Source of the DNA: Chlorobium sp.
Lineage (GTDB): Bacteria; Bacteroidota; Chlorobiia; Chlorobiales; Chlorobiaceae
DNA length: 64,000 nt
Direction of reading: 5' to 3'
NCBI GenBank assembly: GCA_005862285.1
Contig: SZXW01000010.1
Coordinates: 1 to 64,000, forward strand
Below are positions 16,248 to 26,556 of the stretch, piece after piece (positions within the stretch are counted from its first letter, which is position 1; each line of letters begins with the position of its first letter). The notes beneath the pieces were generated by a model. It was not told the origin of the DNA, ran no database searches, and saw only the letters and a list, made by a program, of their open reading frames with translations. A program made the position numbers and the translations under genes.

Positions 16248-16586
16248 AACTTACACTCTCCTGAATGACTGCTTGCAGACCATGTCACATCGTTATCGTA
16301 CTATCGTTCAGACACATTCCCCTGTTAATCAGACCTGTGGATTCGATATCTGTTTTCACCCGTTCGTAAAGATAGCTGAAAAGCATATGTCAACAAAAAA
16401 AGATAAGATAAATCAGGGGGCCTCCTTCCCGACCTGCCAGAATGGCAACCAATTGCAACCGCTGCGACAGGAACCATGCGGAATTTCCTGTTTTTTTAGT
16501 TCCATACTTTGTTTGTGACCTCCCATACCGGTATTTTGCCTTTCGAACATTACCACATTACCGCAAATTTCTACCCTGCAGGCATT
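16248..16586. other. Divergent intergenic region
   Basis: This 339-base gap separates the divergent lplA-like gene and the CoA-binding protein gene and presumably holds both promoters. Open frames inside it (for example 16273-16518, plus) give no recognisable protein. I see no riboswitch or terminator; a short T-run after CGGAATTTCCTG at about 16480-16498 has no convincing stem. Confidence 0.5.
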
Positions 16587-16997
16587 ATGGAAAAAACCGT
16601 AAAATATATTCTCGAAACGTTCCGCCACATTGCCGTCGTAGGAATTTCAGCCAAAACCGACCGTCCAAGCAATTTCGTGGCCATGTACATGATGGAGCAT
16701 GGATATACCATTTATCCGGTAAACCCCGGGCTCAAGGAAGTGTTGGGCCTTGCCTGTCACGCATCCCTACTGTCCATGCCTGATGAAGTTCAGAAAAAAA
16801 TCGAGGTCGTCAATATATTCCGCAATCCAGCAGATGTACCGCCTGTTGTAGATGAAGCGATCGAGATCGGTGCAAAAGCCATCTGGATGCAGCTCGGAAT
16901 AGCCAATCAAACTGCTGCTGAAAAAGCCCGCAAGGCAGGGCTTCTGGTAGTCGAAAACCGCTGTATCGCTGTCGAACACCGGCAGCTGTTCGGATAA
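16587..16997 (+). CDS. CoA-binding domain protein (YccU-like)
   Basis: A 136-residue single-domain Rossmann protein. [20 protein letters not shown] is the dinucleotide/CoA-binding loop of the CoA_binding_2 family, and [11 protein letters not shown] forms the conserved end. The biological role is not known; the family binds CoA in vitro. I chose the ATG at 16587 because homology begins there. It precedes ddl by 40 bases in the same direction. Confidence 0.88.
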   Translation: MEKTVKYILETFRHIAVVGISAKTDRPSNFVAMYMMEHGYTIYPVNPGLKEVLGLACHASLLSMPDEVQKKIEVVNIFRNPADVPPVVDEAIEIGAKAIWMQLGIANQTAAEKARKAGLLVVENRCIAVEHRQLFG

Positions 16998-17037
16998 AAA
17001 ACAACAAGTCATTTCTTCAACAGTCACAAAAACAATT

Positions 17038-18117
17038 ATGCCGATCACATCTGTCGCTCTCATCTTCGGAGGCAGGTCTGCTGAACATGAAATATCGATC
17101 ATCTCTGCAAAATCCATTGCCGGCAATATCGACAAGAAGCGATACAGTGTCACCCCCCTCTATATTACACATGACGGAATATGGTTCCTCGACGGGATAG
17201 CCCGCGACATTCTCAACTTCGACCTTGCAGCAATTCTCAGAAACGCATCCCTTGAAAAAGCCTCCTCGACAATAAAGGAAATGGTCAGGAAAGCAGGTCA
17301 GCAGCCATTCAACAACGATTTCAGATCGGCCGGCATCGATGTGGCTTTTCCGGCGCTTCACGGCTCCTTTGGCGAAGACGGCAGGATTCAGGGTTTTCTT
17401 GACACCTGCGGCATTCCCTATACCGGTTGCGGCGTTCTCGCATCAGCACTGACAATGGACAAAGCCCTCACCAAACTCTGCGTTGCCGACGCGGGAATAG
17501 AGGTCGCGCCATCTATAACGATTTTCAGCGCCGATTACCATACCAAACCAGCAACTGTAGTCGCTGAAATCGAAAAAAAATTTACGTTCCCATTTTTTGT
17601 CAAGCCTGCAAGCCTCGGTTCTTCAGTTGGCATTTCAAAAGTGCATAATGCCGGAGAACTCCCTGCGGCACTTGATTCTGCCTGTTCGCTCGACACGAAA
17701 GTGCTCGTGGAAATGGCAGTCGCCGGCCGGGAAATCGAAATCGCCGTTCTCGGCAACGATAACCCTGTCGCTTCCGTATGCGGAGAAATAGAACCGGGTG
17801 GTGATTTTTACGATTATCAGGATAAATACATCGACAACAAGGCAAAACTATTCATACCCGCGAGAATTCCTGAAGTACTGCAGGAAAAGGTCAGAAAATC
17901 CGCCCTCAGGGCATATAAAGCGCTCGGATGCCGGGGCATGTCGAGAATAGATTTCTTCGTCGAAGAAAAAACCGGATCGGTCGTGCTCAATGAAGTGAAC
18001 ACGATTCCGGGATTCACCGACATCAGTATGTACCCCATGCTGATGGAGGCATCGGGCACAGGGTTCAGGGAGCTGACAGACCGGTTGCTGCAGCTTGCAC
18101 TTGAAACAGGCCGATAA
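17038..18117 (+). CDS. ddl: D-alanine--D-alanine ligase
   Basis: A 359-residue ATP-grasp enzyme of peptidoglycan precursor synthesis. [20 protein letters not shown] is the N-terminal substrate region, [15 protein letters not shown] and [15 protein letters not shown] follow, [13 protein letters not shown] is the glycine-rich ATP loop, and [16 protein letters not shown] at the C-terminus carries the Mg-binding Glu and Asn. Length and motifs are normal. It acts in the cytosol. Confidence 0.97.
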   Translation: MPITSVALIFGGRSAEHEISIISAKSIAGNIDKKRYSVTPLYITHDGIWFLDGIARDILNFDLAAILRNASLEKASSTIKEMVRKAGQQPFNNDFRSAGIDVAFPALHGSFGEDGRIQGFLDTCGIPYTGCGVLASALTMDKALTKLCVADAGIEVAPSITIFSADYHTKPATVVAEIEKKFTFPFFVKPASLGSSVGISKVHNAGELPAALDSACSLDTKVLVEMAVAGREIEIAVLGNDNPVASVCGEIEPGGDFYDYQDKYIDNKAKLFIPARIPEVLQEKVRKSALRAYKALGCRGMSRIDFFVEEKTGSVVLNEVNTIPGFTDISMYPMLMEASGTGFRELTDRLLQLALETGR

Positions 18118-18189
18118 TCTCGATATCTTAACGAAGAGAACCATGAAAGATATGGCGCTTCCCCTCCTGACACAGAAAAGGACAACGAC

Positions 18190-18765
18190 GTGATCAAACA
18201 ACCACACCATTTTTTCAACGAGGTATTGAAGGATATAAACCGCGCTGATTATCAGATGGGGCTTGACCGGCTGAAACCCTTTTCCGGTCTTTTTTCAGAC
18301 TCCTATCTCTTCAACCTGCTTTATGCGAAAGCGCTGAAAGGTCTGAAAAAATATTCCCTCGCTTCTGAATATTACAGGAAATGCTGTGAAATCGCGCCAT
18401 CAAACCAGGTGGCATGGAAAGAGCTGGTCCAGTTGCAGACAACTATCTTCCCGGAAACAGGCGAGAATGTCCTGGAGCTCTTCGATCCGGTAACCGATGA
18501 ACTGGAAAAACTCACCGAAGCGCTTTCTAATTTCGAGCCCGTCAAATCGACGGAAACCGCCGATCCCACGCCGCTTGTCGATCAGAAACAGCCATTTCCC
18601 GACGAGACAACTATTGCTGTCCCCACAGAGAGCCTTGCAATGCTCTTTACGAAACAGGGAGCCTACCGGAAAGCGATCAATGTCTATTCTCTTCTCATCA
18701 GCCTCAAGCCCCAGAACGCTGAACAATACCGGAAAAAAATAGATTCACTGCACTGCCTGCTGTAG
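18190..18765 (+). CDS. TPR-like protein of unknown function
   Basis: A 191-residue soluble protein without signal peptide. Helical pairs at about residues 20-85 (LLYAKALKGLKKYSLASEYY) and 150-190 (LAMLFTKQGAYRKAINVYSL) resemble TPR units separated by an acidic, Pro-rich linker. Such proteins are usually scaffolds. I chose the GTG at 18190 because AAGGA lies a few bases before it. It is placed between ddl and the exporter operon without an obvious link to either. Confidence 0.75.
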   Translation: MIKQPHHFFNEVLKDINRADYQMGLDRLKPFSGLFSDSYLFNLLYAKALKGLKKYSLASEYYRKCCEIAPSNQVAWKELVQLQTTIFPETGENVLELFDPVTDELEKLTEALSNFEPVKSTETADPTPLVDQKQPFPDETTIAVPTESLAMLFTKQGAYRKAINVYSLLISLKPQNAEQYRKKIDSLHCLL

Positions 18766-18877
18766 AATCCCCTGATATCGAGGAACCTTTCCTTCATGAC
18801 TGCGGTTCGATAAACACAATGACACGAACAGGTCAAAAGTCATTATATTGTTTTTTGGACAGGAGTAAACAATCCGG

Positions 18878-18905
18878 TTGACAATCTAAACAGTTCAGAT
18901 ATTCT
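18878..18905 (+). promoter_or_regulatory. Candidate sigma-70-type promoter of the exporter operon
   Basis: A perfect TTGACA at 18878-18883 and TATTCT at 18900-18905 are separated by 16 bases. Transcription would begin near 18912, at or just behind the TTG that is the only plausible start of the TolC gene. Either that start is used on a leaderless message or this promoter is a chance match. Confidence 0.4.
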
Positions 18906-18909
18906 TATT

Positions 18910-20301
18910 TTGGGTTCAAGGTTACATTCATATCTCTGCATAACTGCATTTTTTTTCTTTTTCCCGGCAACAGGCGCAACCGCTTATGAATCCGAAAAAA
19001 AGCTCTCGCTTTCAGATTGCATTTCGATCGCTCTTGAAAAAGCCACCTCAGCGAAAAAGGCAGAATACAACCTCAAGCTCCAGGGAGCGGATGTCCTGAG
19101 GAGTTACGGTAACTTCCTGCCGAAGATATCAGTTTCGGCAGCTTATTCCCCCTACGTCCTGAACCGGACTTATACCCAGTACAATTACGGAGATATTGCA
19201 CGAATCAAAACCGAAAGCGAATCGATAGACCTTACCCTGACGACATCGCTCAACCTTTTCAACGGTTTCAGGGATTTCGCTGCTCTCCAATCGGCCCTGA
19301 ACAGGCAGGATGCAGCGAGATTCTCACTCTCAAGGGCCCTGCAGTCCATTGCTTACGATGTCACCCAGTCCTACTTCCAGGTTCTCCTGAACCGGGAACT
19401 CCTCGATATTGCCAGGGAAAACCTGCTTTCATCCAAAGACCAGCTAACCCTGACCGACCGGCAATTCCAGATTGGTCTGAAATCAATAACCGACCTCAAT
19501 CAGCAGCAGGCCGATACGGCGGAAAGCGCTCTTAACGTCATCAAGTCAGAAACACGCCTGCAGCGAAGCATGCTAGAACTCATTCGCCGTCTGCAGATCG
19601 ATCCTCAGACAAAGATATCCCTTGAACCCGCCCCGGATGAAATAAAAGTTCCTGTGTCATCAAAGCTCGATATCGACAGCCTGGCACCGCTTGCCCTCGA
19701 AAGACGCAACGACCTGAAAAGCAGGTATAGTGAAGCAAATGCGGCAAAATGGCAGATCATCCAGGCAAGGGCATCCTGGCTCCCGCGCCTCGACCTCATT
19801 TTTTCCGTCACTACCGGAGGGACTGGTTTCATTCGTCAATCGATCAACAGCGGACCTGAAACGGAGTATGCATTTCCTCCGCTCTCCGATCAGCTTGGCA
19901 ATTCAATCGGATACTCTGTTGCATTGAACCTGAGCTGGACCCTGTTTGACGGCTTTCAGACCCGTTACAATGTCGAAGCGGCAAAAATAAACCATATCAA
20001 CCAGCGCCTCGATTATCAGGACCTTAAAAACAATATCCTGATCGATCTCAGACAGGCTGCGGGAGACTACAACGCAGCTTTCACTGAAATAGAAACCGCA
20101 AAAGTCAGGCTGAAAGCAGCAGAATCCGCTTTCGCCGGCATAAAGCGGAAATACGAACTTGGAGCGGCGGGATTTGTCGAGCTAAGTACTGCCAGGGCGG
20201 CCCTTTTCAATGCACGTTCAGGCCTCTCTCAGGCAAACTTCAACCTGTTGCTTCAGAAAAACATAGTCGATTTCACTACCGGAAACCTTTCCGTTCAATA
20301 A
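18910..20301 (+). CDS. TolC family outer membrane efflux protein
   Basis: A 463-residue protein with a hydrophobic signal sequence cut near ATGATA/YESEKK. KKLSLSDCISIALEKATSAK starts the first of two internally repeated OEP halves, with long coiled-coil helices (about 60-190 and 270-450) and NLFNGFRDFA-type strands. It should form the trimeric outer membrane channel for the MacAB-like pump encoded directly behind it. The only usable start is a TTG at 18910 with no visible Shine-Dalgarno. Confidence 0.9.
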   Translation: MGSRLHSYLCITAFFFFFPATGATAYESEKKLSLSDCISIALEKATSAKKAEYNLKLQGADVLRSYGNFLPKISVSAAYSPYVLNRTYTQYNYGDIARIKTESESIDLTLTTSLNLFNGFRDFAALQSALNRQDAARFSLSRALQSIAYDVTQSYFQVLLNRELLDIARENLLSSKDQLTLTDRQFQIGLKSITDLNQQQADTAESALNVIKSETRLQRSMLELIRRLQIDPQTKISLEPAPDEIKVPVSSKLDIDSLAPLALERRNDLKSRYSEANAAKWQIIQARASWLPRLDLIFSVTTGGTGFIRQSINSGPETEYAFPPLSDQLGNSIGYSVALNLSWTLFDGFQTRYNVEAAKINHINQRLDYQDLKNNILIDLRQAAGDYNAAFTEIETAKVRLKAAESAFAGIKRKYELGAAGFVELSTARAALFNARSGLSQANFNLLLQKNIVDFTTGNLSVQ

Positions 20302-20325
20302 TCCTGAACACGGCGGACAGCCCCG

Positions 20326-21579
20326 ATGAAAAAAAAGCAGCCCTTCATAAAAAGAAAATCCACCCTGATCACCGCAGCAGTTCTTTTGACAGCAACGATA
20401 TCGATCATCCTGTTCCTCAGGTTAAGGGAAAAACCTGTCGAGGTCACTACCGAAAAAGCCTTCAGGAAAGAGATCGTGCATATCGTTACCGCGACAGGCA
20501 AAATAGAGCCTGAGGTTGTCGTGAACATCGCACCCGATGTATCCGGAGAGATCATTGAACTGCCTGTCCATGACGGTGATAACGTCACGAAAGGAGACCT
20601 TCTGTTCAAAATACAGCCTGACATCTATATCAACCAGGTCCGCCAGAGCCTCGCCCAGCTGAACGCCTCAAAGGCACAAAACCTCGAAGCAAAATCGAGG
20701 AAACTGAAAGCGGAAGACGATTTCCGAAAAGCATCCCTGCTCTACAAGGAAAAACTGATTTCCCAGACCGACTACCTTGCTTCGAAAACAAACTCGGAAG
20801 CCGCACGGGCAAGTTATGAAGCCTCGCTTCACGCCATCGAACAGAACAAAAGCCTTCTCGACCAGAACCAGGAAAAGCTCGATAAAACCGTCATCAAGGC
20901 GCCGATCAACGGTTCCGTCATCGTGCTCAACAACAAACTCGGAGAACGCGTCGTCGGCGTCGGCATGTTCCCCGGCACCGATGTAATGCGAATAGCGAAT
21001 CTCGACAGCATGCAGGTTGTCGTCGAAGTCAACGAAAACGATATCGTGAACGTCAGGACCGGCAATACGGTCAGTGTCAAGGTCGATGCTTACGGAGACA
21101 AGGTTTTCAAGGGTATCGTCCGCGAGATTTCCAATTCCGCGATTTCCAAGGCGGCAGGCACCCAGGAAGAGGTTACCAATTTTTCGGTCAAGATCCGCAT
21201 CTTCAACCATGAACGGCTGCTGAAACCGGGCATGAGCGGTACGGCCGATATCGAATCCCAGCGTATACCCAACGCACTTGTAGTCCCGATCCAGAGCGTT
21301 ACCGTCAGAAGTGCACGTAAAGATACAGCACTTGAAAAATCCGAAAAAACCGGCGTAACCATCGTATCCCAGGCAAGGGAAACCGAGAGCCCGCAAGGTG
21401 TTTTCATCGTGAAGTCAGGTAAATCGTATTTCAGTCCGGTTAAAACCGGTACGACCGACAATACCCATATCATTGTAACTTCGGGTGTAAAAGAGGGGGA
21501 CGAAGTTGTTTCCGGAAGCTACTCGGCCATCACGAACCAGCTCAGTGACGGCCGCAGCGTCAAGGTACAGAAAAAATAG
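20326..21579 (+). CDS. Periplasmic adaptor of the HlyD/MacA family
   Basis: A 417-residue protein anchored by one N-terminal membrane helix ([19 protein letters not shown], about residues 12-30). It has a barrel-sandwich lipoyl-like domain ([20 protein letters not shown]), a coiled-coil hairpin at about 105-180, a second lipoyl half at [20 protein letters not shown] and a beta-barrel domain. This is the membrane fusion protein that joins TolC to the MacB-type transporter. It starts 24 bases after tolC. Confidence 0.93.
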   Translation: MKKKQPFIKRKSTLITAAVLLTATISIILFLRLREKPVEVTTEKAFRKEIVHIVTATGKIEPEVVVNIAPDVSGEIIELPVHDGDNVTKGDLLFKIQPDIYINQVRQSLAQLNASKAQNLEAKSRKLKAEDDFRKASLLYKEKLISQTDYLASKTNSEAARASYEASLHAIEQNKSLLDQNQEKLDKTVIKAPINGSVIVLNNKLGERVVGVGMFPGTDVMRIANLDSMQVVVEVNENDIVNVRTGNTVSVKVDAYGDKVFKGIVREISNSAISKAAGTQEEVTNFSVKIRIFNHERLLKPGMSGTADIESQRIPNALVVPIQSVTVRSARKDTALEKSEKTGVTIVSQARETESPQGVFIVKSGKSYFSPVKTGTTDNTHIIVTSGVKEGDEVVSGSYSAITNQLSDGRSVKVQKK

Positions 21580-21590
21580 GGGGCATCATC

Positions 21591-22280
21591 ATGCAGGAAC
21601 CTCCGGTCATCATCATGAAAGAACTCTGCAAGTTCTATGAAATGGGCGATCAGGTCGTCCGGGCCCTCGATTCCATCAATCTCGATTTCAGGAAGAACGA
21701 CTATGCCGCGATCATGGGACCTTCCGGAAGCGGGAAATCAACCCTCATGAATATCATCGGCTGCCTCGACACCCCGACTTCGGGCATTTATGAACTGAAC
21801 GGACAGAACGTTGCGGAAATGAATGACGACGAGCTGGCCCTTGCGAGAAACAGGGAAATCGGTTTCGTATTCCAGACCTTCAACCTGCTCCCCCGGCTGA
21901 ACTGCCTTCGCAATGTCGAACTGCCGCTGATCTATGCAGGGGTACCTCCGGAAGAACGGAATGAGCGTGCTGCGGAAGCGCTCAGGAAAGTCGGCCTCGG
22001 CGACAGGATGACGCACAAGCCTTCCGAACTTTCCGGCGGACAGATCCAGCGTGTGGCGATAGCAAGGGCGCTTATCAACAAGCCTTCGATCATTCTTGCC
22101 GACGAACCGACCGGCAACCTCGACACCGCGACCAGCCACGACATCATGAATATCTTCGGGACGCTTTCCGAAGTCGGCAACACCATCATCCTCATCACGC
22201 ACGAGGAGGATATCGCGCGATACACGAAACGGATCATCAGGCTCAGGGACGGAAAAATAGAAAGCGACTCGCGGAAATGA
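21591..22280 (+). CDS. ABC transporter ATPase, MacB/LolD type
   Basis: A 229-residue ATPase. Walker [13 protein letters not shown] at about residues 43-54, signature [15 protein letters not shown], Walker [16 protein letters not shown] and the switch His in ILITHEED are intact. It powers the two permeases that follow. The stop overlaps the next start in an ATGA of 4 bases. Confidence 0.96.
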   Translation: MQEPPVIIMKELCKFYEMGDQVVRALDSINLDFRKNDYAAIMGPSGSGKSTLMNIIGCLDTPTSGIYELNGQNVAEMNDDELALARNREIGFVFQTFNLLPRLNCLRNVELPLIYAGVPPEERNERAAEALRKVGLGDRMTHKPSELSGGQIQRVAIARALINKPSIILADEPTGNLDTATSHDIMNIFGTLSEVGNTIILITHEEDIARYTKRIIRLRDGKIESDSRK

Positions 22281-23542
22281 AGGTGCCCTTCCGACAATTC
22301 CGGTATGAATCCGTCGAAAGCCTGAAAATGGCGCTCTTCCAGATCAAGGCCAACAAGACGAGATCTTTTCTCACCGCCCTCGGTGTCATCATCGGGATCG
22401 TATCCATCACCATGATGGGCACGGCGATAAACGGCATTGACCTTGGATTCGAAAAAAGCCTTTCCATGCTCGGCTATGATGTCATTTATGTTCAGAAAAC
22501 CTCATGGAGCACCATGGGACAATGGTGGCGATACCGGAACCGGCCGGACCTGAAAACCCTGTATGCCGAACAGATCAACCGGATCATCACCGACAACCCC
22601 CGTTCAGAGCTGCTCCTTGCCGTTCCTCAGATATCCACCTACCAGGCCTCCGCCAGGTACCATGACCGGATACTCGAACAGGTTTTCGCTCTCGGCACTA
22701 ACGGCGACTACCCGGCGACGGCCTCCGGCACCCTTGCGACCGGCCGTTTCTTCACGCCCGGAGAGTCTGCAGGCGACGAAATGGTGGGAGTGATCGGGGA
22801 CGATGTCGCATCAGGCCTCTTTCCGAACGAACCGGCTGTCGGAAAATCGATCCAGATCAGAAACCACAGGATCCGCATCATCGGGACATACAGAAAACAG
22901 GGAAAGTTCCTCGGCCTTTTCAGCTTCGACAATCAGATCATCATGCCGGTCGGCGCTTTTCAGAAGATTTACGGCAAAGAGATGTTCATCACCATCAGGG
23001 TGAAGATCAGGTACCAGCAGAGGGTCGAGGAAGCAAAGGAGGAACTCCTCGGGATAATGCGGAAAATCCGCCGTCTCCCACCGGGAAAGGAAGTGGATTT
23101 CTCCATCAACGAACAGAAAGCTTTCAAGAGCCAGCTCGATCCGATCAAGAACGGCATCGCGATTGCAGGTATTTTCATTACCGGAATGTCGCTGTTCGTC
23201 GGGGCGATAGGCATCATGAACATCACCTTCGTGAGCGTGAAGGAGCGCACGCGGGAAATCGGCCTGCGAAAAGCGCTCGGTGCAAGAAGACAGACCATCC
23301 TGCTTCAGTTTCTCATCGAATCGGTCATGATCTGCCTTATCGGCGGTTTTGTCGGGCTCCTTACTTCAATTATCATAACCTTCGCCATAGAGAAGGTCAT
23401 ACCGGATTTTCCGGTCAGGTTCTCCCCCGACCTTGTCTTTGCAAGCCTCGGAGTTTCTGTCATCACCGGCATCATCTCCGGCCTCGCACCGGCCATCTCA
23501 GCTTCGAGGCTCGAACCGGCGGACTCGCTGCGATATGAATAG
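22277..23542 (+). CDS. ABC transporter permease, MacB/FtsX type (first of two)
   Basis: A 421-residue permease with the MacB architecture. The first membrane helix ([20 protein letters not shown], about residues 34-53) is followed by a large periplasmic core domain and three C-terminal helices of the FtsX domain ([20 protein letters not shown]). In MacB the ATPase is fused to this unit; here it is separate. It overlaps the ATPase gene by 4 bases. Confidence 0.93.
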   Translation: MKVPFRQFRYESVESLKMALFQIKANKTRSFLTALGVIIGIVSITMMGTAINGIDLGFEKSLSMLGYDVIYVQKTSWSTMGQWWRYRNRPDLKTLYAEQINRIITDNPRSELLLAVPQISTYQASARYHDRILEQVFALGTNGDYPATASGTLATGRFFTPGESAGDEMVGVIGDDVASGLFPNEPAVGKSIQIRNHRIRIIGTYRKQGKFLGLFSFDNQIIMPVGAFQKIYGKEMFITIRVKIRYQQRVEEAKEELLGIMRKIRRLPPGKEVDFSINEQKAFKSQLDPIKNGIAIAGIFITGMSLFVGAIGIMNITFVSVKERTREIGLRKALGARRQTILLQFLIESVMICLIGGFVGLLTSIIITFAIEKVIPDFPVRFSPDLVFASLGVSVITGIISGLAPAISASRLEPADSLRYE

Positions 23543-23550
23543 GAGGAACC

Positions 23551-24786
23551 ATGAAGCTCCGTGAAACCATCATACAGGCACTTTCCTCCCTGTCGGTCAA
23601 CAGGCTCCGGTCACTGCTCACGATCATGGGAGTTGCAGTCGGCGTCTTTTCCATCATCGGCGTCATGACCGCCCTCGATGCAGTCGACAAAAGCGTGGAA
23701 ACCGGACTTACCAGCCTCGGAGCCAATACCTTCCAGATCCAGAAGTTTCCGGCCACGGTTTTCGGAAGCGGACATTCGAGAAATTTCTATGCAAACCGAA
23801 AGGATATCACATACCAGCAGGCGCTTCTGTTCAGGAAAAGCATTGAAAAGAGTGCACGAACGATCGGTTTTATCATTACAAGCATGGGCAACCGTGCAAA
23901 ATATGCCGGAATCGACACCAATCCTGACGTGACACTTACAGGCGGAGATGAAAATTTCTCCGCAGCGAACGGCTACAATGTATCAGCCGGCAGAAACCTG
24001 TCGGAAAGCGACATCCGGTATGCAAGAAACGCGGCCCTGATCGGCAGCGAACTCAAGGAGACGCTTTTCCCCGGAGGGGAAAATCCCGTCGACAAATCCA
24101 TAAAGGTGAACGGCGAGGTCTATACCGTTATCGGAGTTTTCGAAAAGAAAGGTGCGGCTTTCGGGCAGAGCCAGGACAATTTCCTGCTGATCCCGATCAC
24201 CCGCTACCTTGACCATGTAAACGAAAAAAGCAGCATCGCGATAACTGTTGAAGCGCTTTCCCGCAAGGATTATCCTCAAGCCCTCGACCGCGCTATCGGT
24301 GCAATGCGGATCGTACGCGGTCTCGGTGTGAAGGACCCCAACGATTTCGAGATCAGGACAAATGAATCGCTGATCGACTCGTTCAAGGATATAAAAAGCG
24401 CCATCAGTTCTGGAGCGTTCATTATCAGTTTCATGTCCCTGCTCACTGCCGGAGTCGGCATCATGAACATCATGCTGGTAAGCGTGACGGAACGTACCAG
24501 AGAAATCGGCATCCGCAAATCCGTCGGCGCGCCCCGCAGGAGCATACTGCGCCAGTTCCTTCTCGAAGCGCTGTTCCTTTCGCTGGTCGGCGGCTTCATA
24601 GGTATTTTTGTGGGCATAACGGCAGGCAACATCGTAGCCCTGAAATTCAATCTCCCGCCCATCTTCCCCTGGCTCTGGATAGCAGTATCGATGATCGTCT
24701 GTTCAGGGATCGGAATGGCTTTCGGAATCTTTCCAGCCTGGAAAGCCGCCAACCTCGATCCGGTAGAAGCCCTCAGGCCAAAATGA
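23551..24786 (+). CDS. ABC transporter permease, MacB/FtsX type (second of two)
   Basis: A 411-residue permease, 8 bases behind the first one and only moderately similar to it. RLRSLLTIMGVAVGVFSIIG is the first membrane helix, the periplasmic core follows, and GVGIMNIMLVSVTERTREIG begins the FtsX helices. Two different permeases with one ATPase predict a heterodimeric inner membrane unit. The exported molecule (peptide, lipid or drug) cannot be told from sequence. Confidence 0.93.
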   Translation: MKLRETIIQALSSLSVNRLRSLLTIMGVAVGVFSIIGVMTALDAVDKSVETGLTSLGANTFQIQKFPATVFGSGHSRNFYANRKDITYQQALLFRKSIEKSARTIGFIITSMGNRAKYAGIDTNPDVTLTGGDENFSAANGYNVSAGRNLSESDIRYARNAALIGSELKETLFPGGENPVDKSIKVNGEVYTVIGVFEKKGAAFGQSQDNFLLIPITRYLDHVNEKSSIAITVEALSRKDYPQALDRAIGAMRIVRGLGVKDPNDFEIRTNESLIDSFKDIKSAISSGAFIISFMSLLTAGVGIMNIMLVSVTERTREIGIRKSVGAPRRSILRQFLLEALFLSLVGGFIGIFVGITAGNIVALKFNLPPIFPWLWIAVSMIVCSGIGMAFGIFPAWKAANLDPVEALRPK

Positions 24787-24806
24787 TATATACTTGGATC
24801 ACCGGT

Positions 24807-25751
24807 TCAGTCAATTCCGGGGATGTCAAGCAGTCTCCGGGCAAAAGTCGTAACATGGTGCATCATGGCCGGCTCGAAGGACGCGAACGCTTCAAGATCC
24901 TTCCTGATGGCTGAATGTTCCCGGAAGGAACGGTCGGCTTTCTCCCACGATGGAAGCACCTGTTCTTCAATCCATTTCCAGCGGTGGACCGGATCGGTCA
25001 CGCTCTTTGCGCCGGTCAGGGTTTCCAGATAACCGGCATGGGTGAAAAATGACGGTTTTGAAGCGGGTTCAGGAAAATCAAGTTCACTTCCGAACGAAAC
25101 GACGATTTTGCCGATCGGGCTGATCGCATCGAATATCGGCTGAAGTGTTCTTATCTGTTCATGCTTCAACAGCAGAATATTTCCCTCGCGGATCATATTC
25201 CTTGCTTCTTCTTCACCCCCGGTTTCCAGAAGTATGCGGGAACCCTGATCGATCCTCCTGAAACCCTCGAGCATGTACTCCTCTTCCTCCGGACCGCAGT
25301 TCCGCTCGATCCCGGCGATCCCCTCCTCGAGGTATGCCGCATGAGCCCAGGCGATATCGTAAAAGATGCCGTTGTTGCCGCGCCTGATTTCATCGAGATC
25401 GGCAAGCAGCAGCTGCCGGGCGGCAAAGGAATGCATCATCGAAGGAATGTACAGAAGCGTGTTGACTGCCTGCCGGAACAGTTTTCCCGGATCGAGCGAA
25501 AAACCTTCTTCCGCGGACTCATCACGCCTGCTGAAACCTCCGGGGGTATGCATGAGCTCGGCAACGGCAAGAGCGAGGCCGACTTGTCTCGACGCAAACG
25601 CCGCCATGCCCGCCCATTTGAAAAGCTCCGGCTTCTGCAGGTACCATGAAGCATATTGCGCCGTGATCGCCCTGTTACGGTCGACTATCCTGTTTTTCGG
25701 CGGAATGTGTGATTCAACCTCTTCAAGCCATTCCTGTTTTGTCCGTCCCAT
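24807..25751 (-). CDS. Conserved-looking protein of unknown function
   Basis: I do not recognise this protein of about 314 residues. It is mostly helical and soluble. Readable blocks are KNRIVDRNRAITAQYASWYL, LFRQAVNTLLYIPSMMHSFA and GNNGIFYDIAWAHAAYLEEG, with several Trp and His positions that look constrained. There is no signal peptide from the chosen ATG at 25751 (MGRTKQEWLEEVE); an upstream ATG at 25838 would add 29 hydrophobic residues and cannot be excluded. It converges with the exporter operon. Confidence 0.7.
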   Translation of the reverse strand: MGRTKQEWLEEVESHIPPKNRIVDRNRAITAQYASWYLQKPELFKWAGMAAFASRQVGLALAVAELMHTPGGFSRRDESAEEGFSLDPGKLFRQAVNTLLYIPSMMHSFAARQLLLADLDEIRRGNNGIFYDIAWAHAAYLEEGIAGIERNCGPEEEEYMLEGFRRIDQGSRILLETGGEEEARNMIREGNILLLKHEQIRTLQPIFDAISPIGKIVVSFGSELDFPEPASKPSFFTHAGYLETLTGAKSVTDPVHRWKWIEEQVLPSWEKADRSFREHSAIRKDLEAFASFEPAMMHHVTTFARRLLDIPGID

Positions 25752-25848
25752 GTCAGCTTTGTTATGTGTTATGATGTTTACTACAATCATTAACAGGCAA
25801 CAGCGCTGAAAAAATTTCAGCAACGGAAAATTTGGCATGGACTGATAA

Positions 25849-25892
25849 TGAGGCTGCCTCAGTTTTCATTCGAGGCTGCCTCTAAAAGATAG
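25849..25892. repeat. Paired GAGGC-T-GCCTC palindromes
   Basis: Two copies of the perfect palindrome GAGGCTGCCTC lie about 20 bases apart between 25849 and 25892. A related GAGGCAGCCTC occurs at 57431-57441. They sit in intergenic DNA. No T-run follows either, so they do not read as terminators. Confidence 0.6.
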
Positions 25893-25933
25893 TCTGTGCT
25901 GAAAAGCAGGAAAAGGAGGCGATTGTCCCGGAT

Positions 25934-26332
25934 TTATTCTAACTCGATAAGTGCCTGGCCACTCTTGACGGCTTCACCGGGAGAAGCGAGAATGCATTTG
26001 ACGGTTCCTGCGGCATGCGCGGTAATGTTCGTCTCCATCTTCATGGCCTCGAGCACGACAAGAAGGTCGTTGACCTGAAGCTTCTGGCCTACCTGGACGT
26101 TCACGCGCTGGACGATTCCGGCAATCGGACTGCGGCAGACTTTTTCGTCTGGCAGACCATCCGAAACAGGAGCGGCCGGCTGAGGCTGGAGAAATACCGG
26201 AAGAGGAGCTTGATGAGACTGTATCGTGGAGGTCAGTTCCGAATAGTCCGGAAGCATCCGTACCTCTTCTCCTTCGATCACTTCCACATCGACAATGTAT
26301 TTTTTTCCGTCTATGATCAACTGCAACTGCAC
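25934..26332 (-). CDS. Biotin carboxyl carrier protein (1.3S-like subunit)
   Basis: A 132-residue protein. An N-terminal beta-rich part (MQLQLIIDGKKYIVDVEVIE) is joined by a Pro/Gln-rich linker to a biotinyl domain. The biotinylation motif LEAMKMETNI puts the acceptor Lys at about residue 98. It would carry carboxybiotin between the two carboxyltransferases encoded upstream. Last gene of the four-gene set. Confidence 0.92.
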   Translation of the reverse strand: MQLQLIIDGKKYIVDVEVIEGEEVRMLPDYSELTSTIQSHQAPLPVFLQPQPAAPVSDGLPDEKVCRSPIAGIVQRVNVQVGQKLQVNDLLVVLEAMKMETNITAHAAGTVKCILASPGEAVKSGQALIELE

Positions 26333-26351
26333 GGTAGTGCTCCTTCTTTAT

Positions 26352-26537
26352 TTAAGCTGAATGATACTGAATGTTATGGGACGACTGTATCGATACACGT
26401 CCCAGCTGTGACCATGAGCTCATACCCCTGTCGCTGATGAAACGTGCACGGCGTATCCTCACGTTCTTACCAAGATATGCGGCAATGGCCGCTGACATGA
26501 TCATGAGCAGTTCAGGGGTAATTTCTGAATCCTGCAT
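26352..26537 (-). CDS. Small subunit associated with biotin-dependent carboxyltransferase (61 aa)
   Basis: A short gene between the 12S-like and carrier genes, with its own ATG at 26537 and stop at 26352. The protein contains LLMIMSAAIAAYLGKNVRIR and ends GRVSIQSSHNIQYHSA. The pattern AAIAAYLGK..RIR....WS..GR is typical of the small peptides found with methylmalonyl-CoA or oxaloacetate decarboxylases and acyl-CoA carboxylases, where they help assemble the complex. It lacks a membrane helix, so it is not a full OadG. Confidence 0.7.
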   Translation of the reverse strand: MQDSEITPELLMIMSAAIAAYLGKNVRIRRARFISDRGMSSWSQLGRVSIQSSHNIQYHSA

Positions 26538-26556
26538 GGGTACTCCAGTTAAATGA

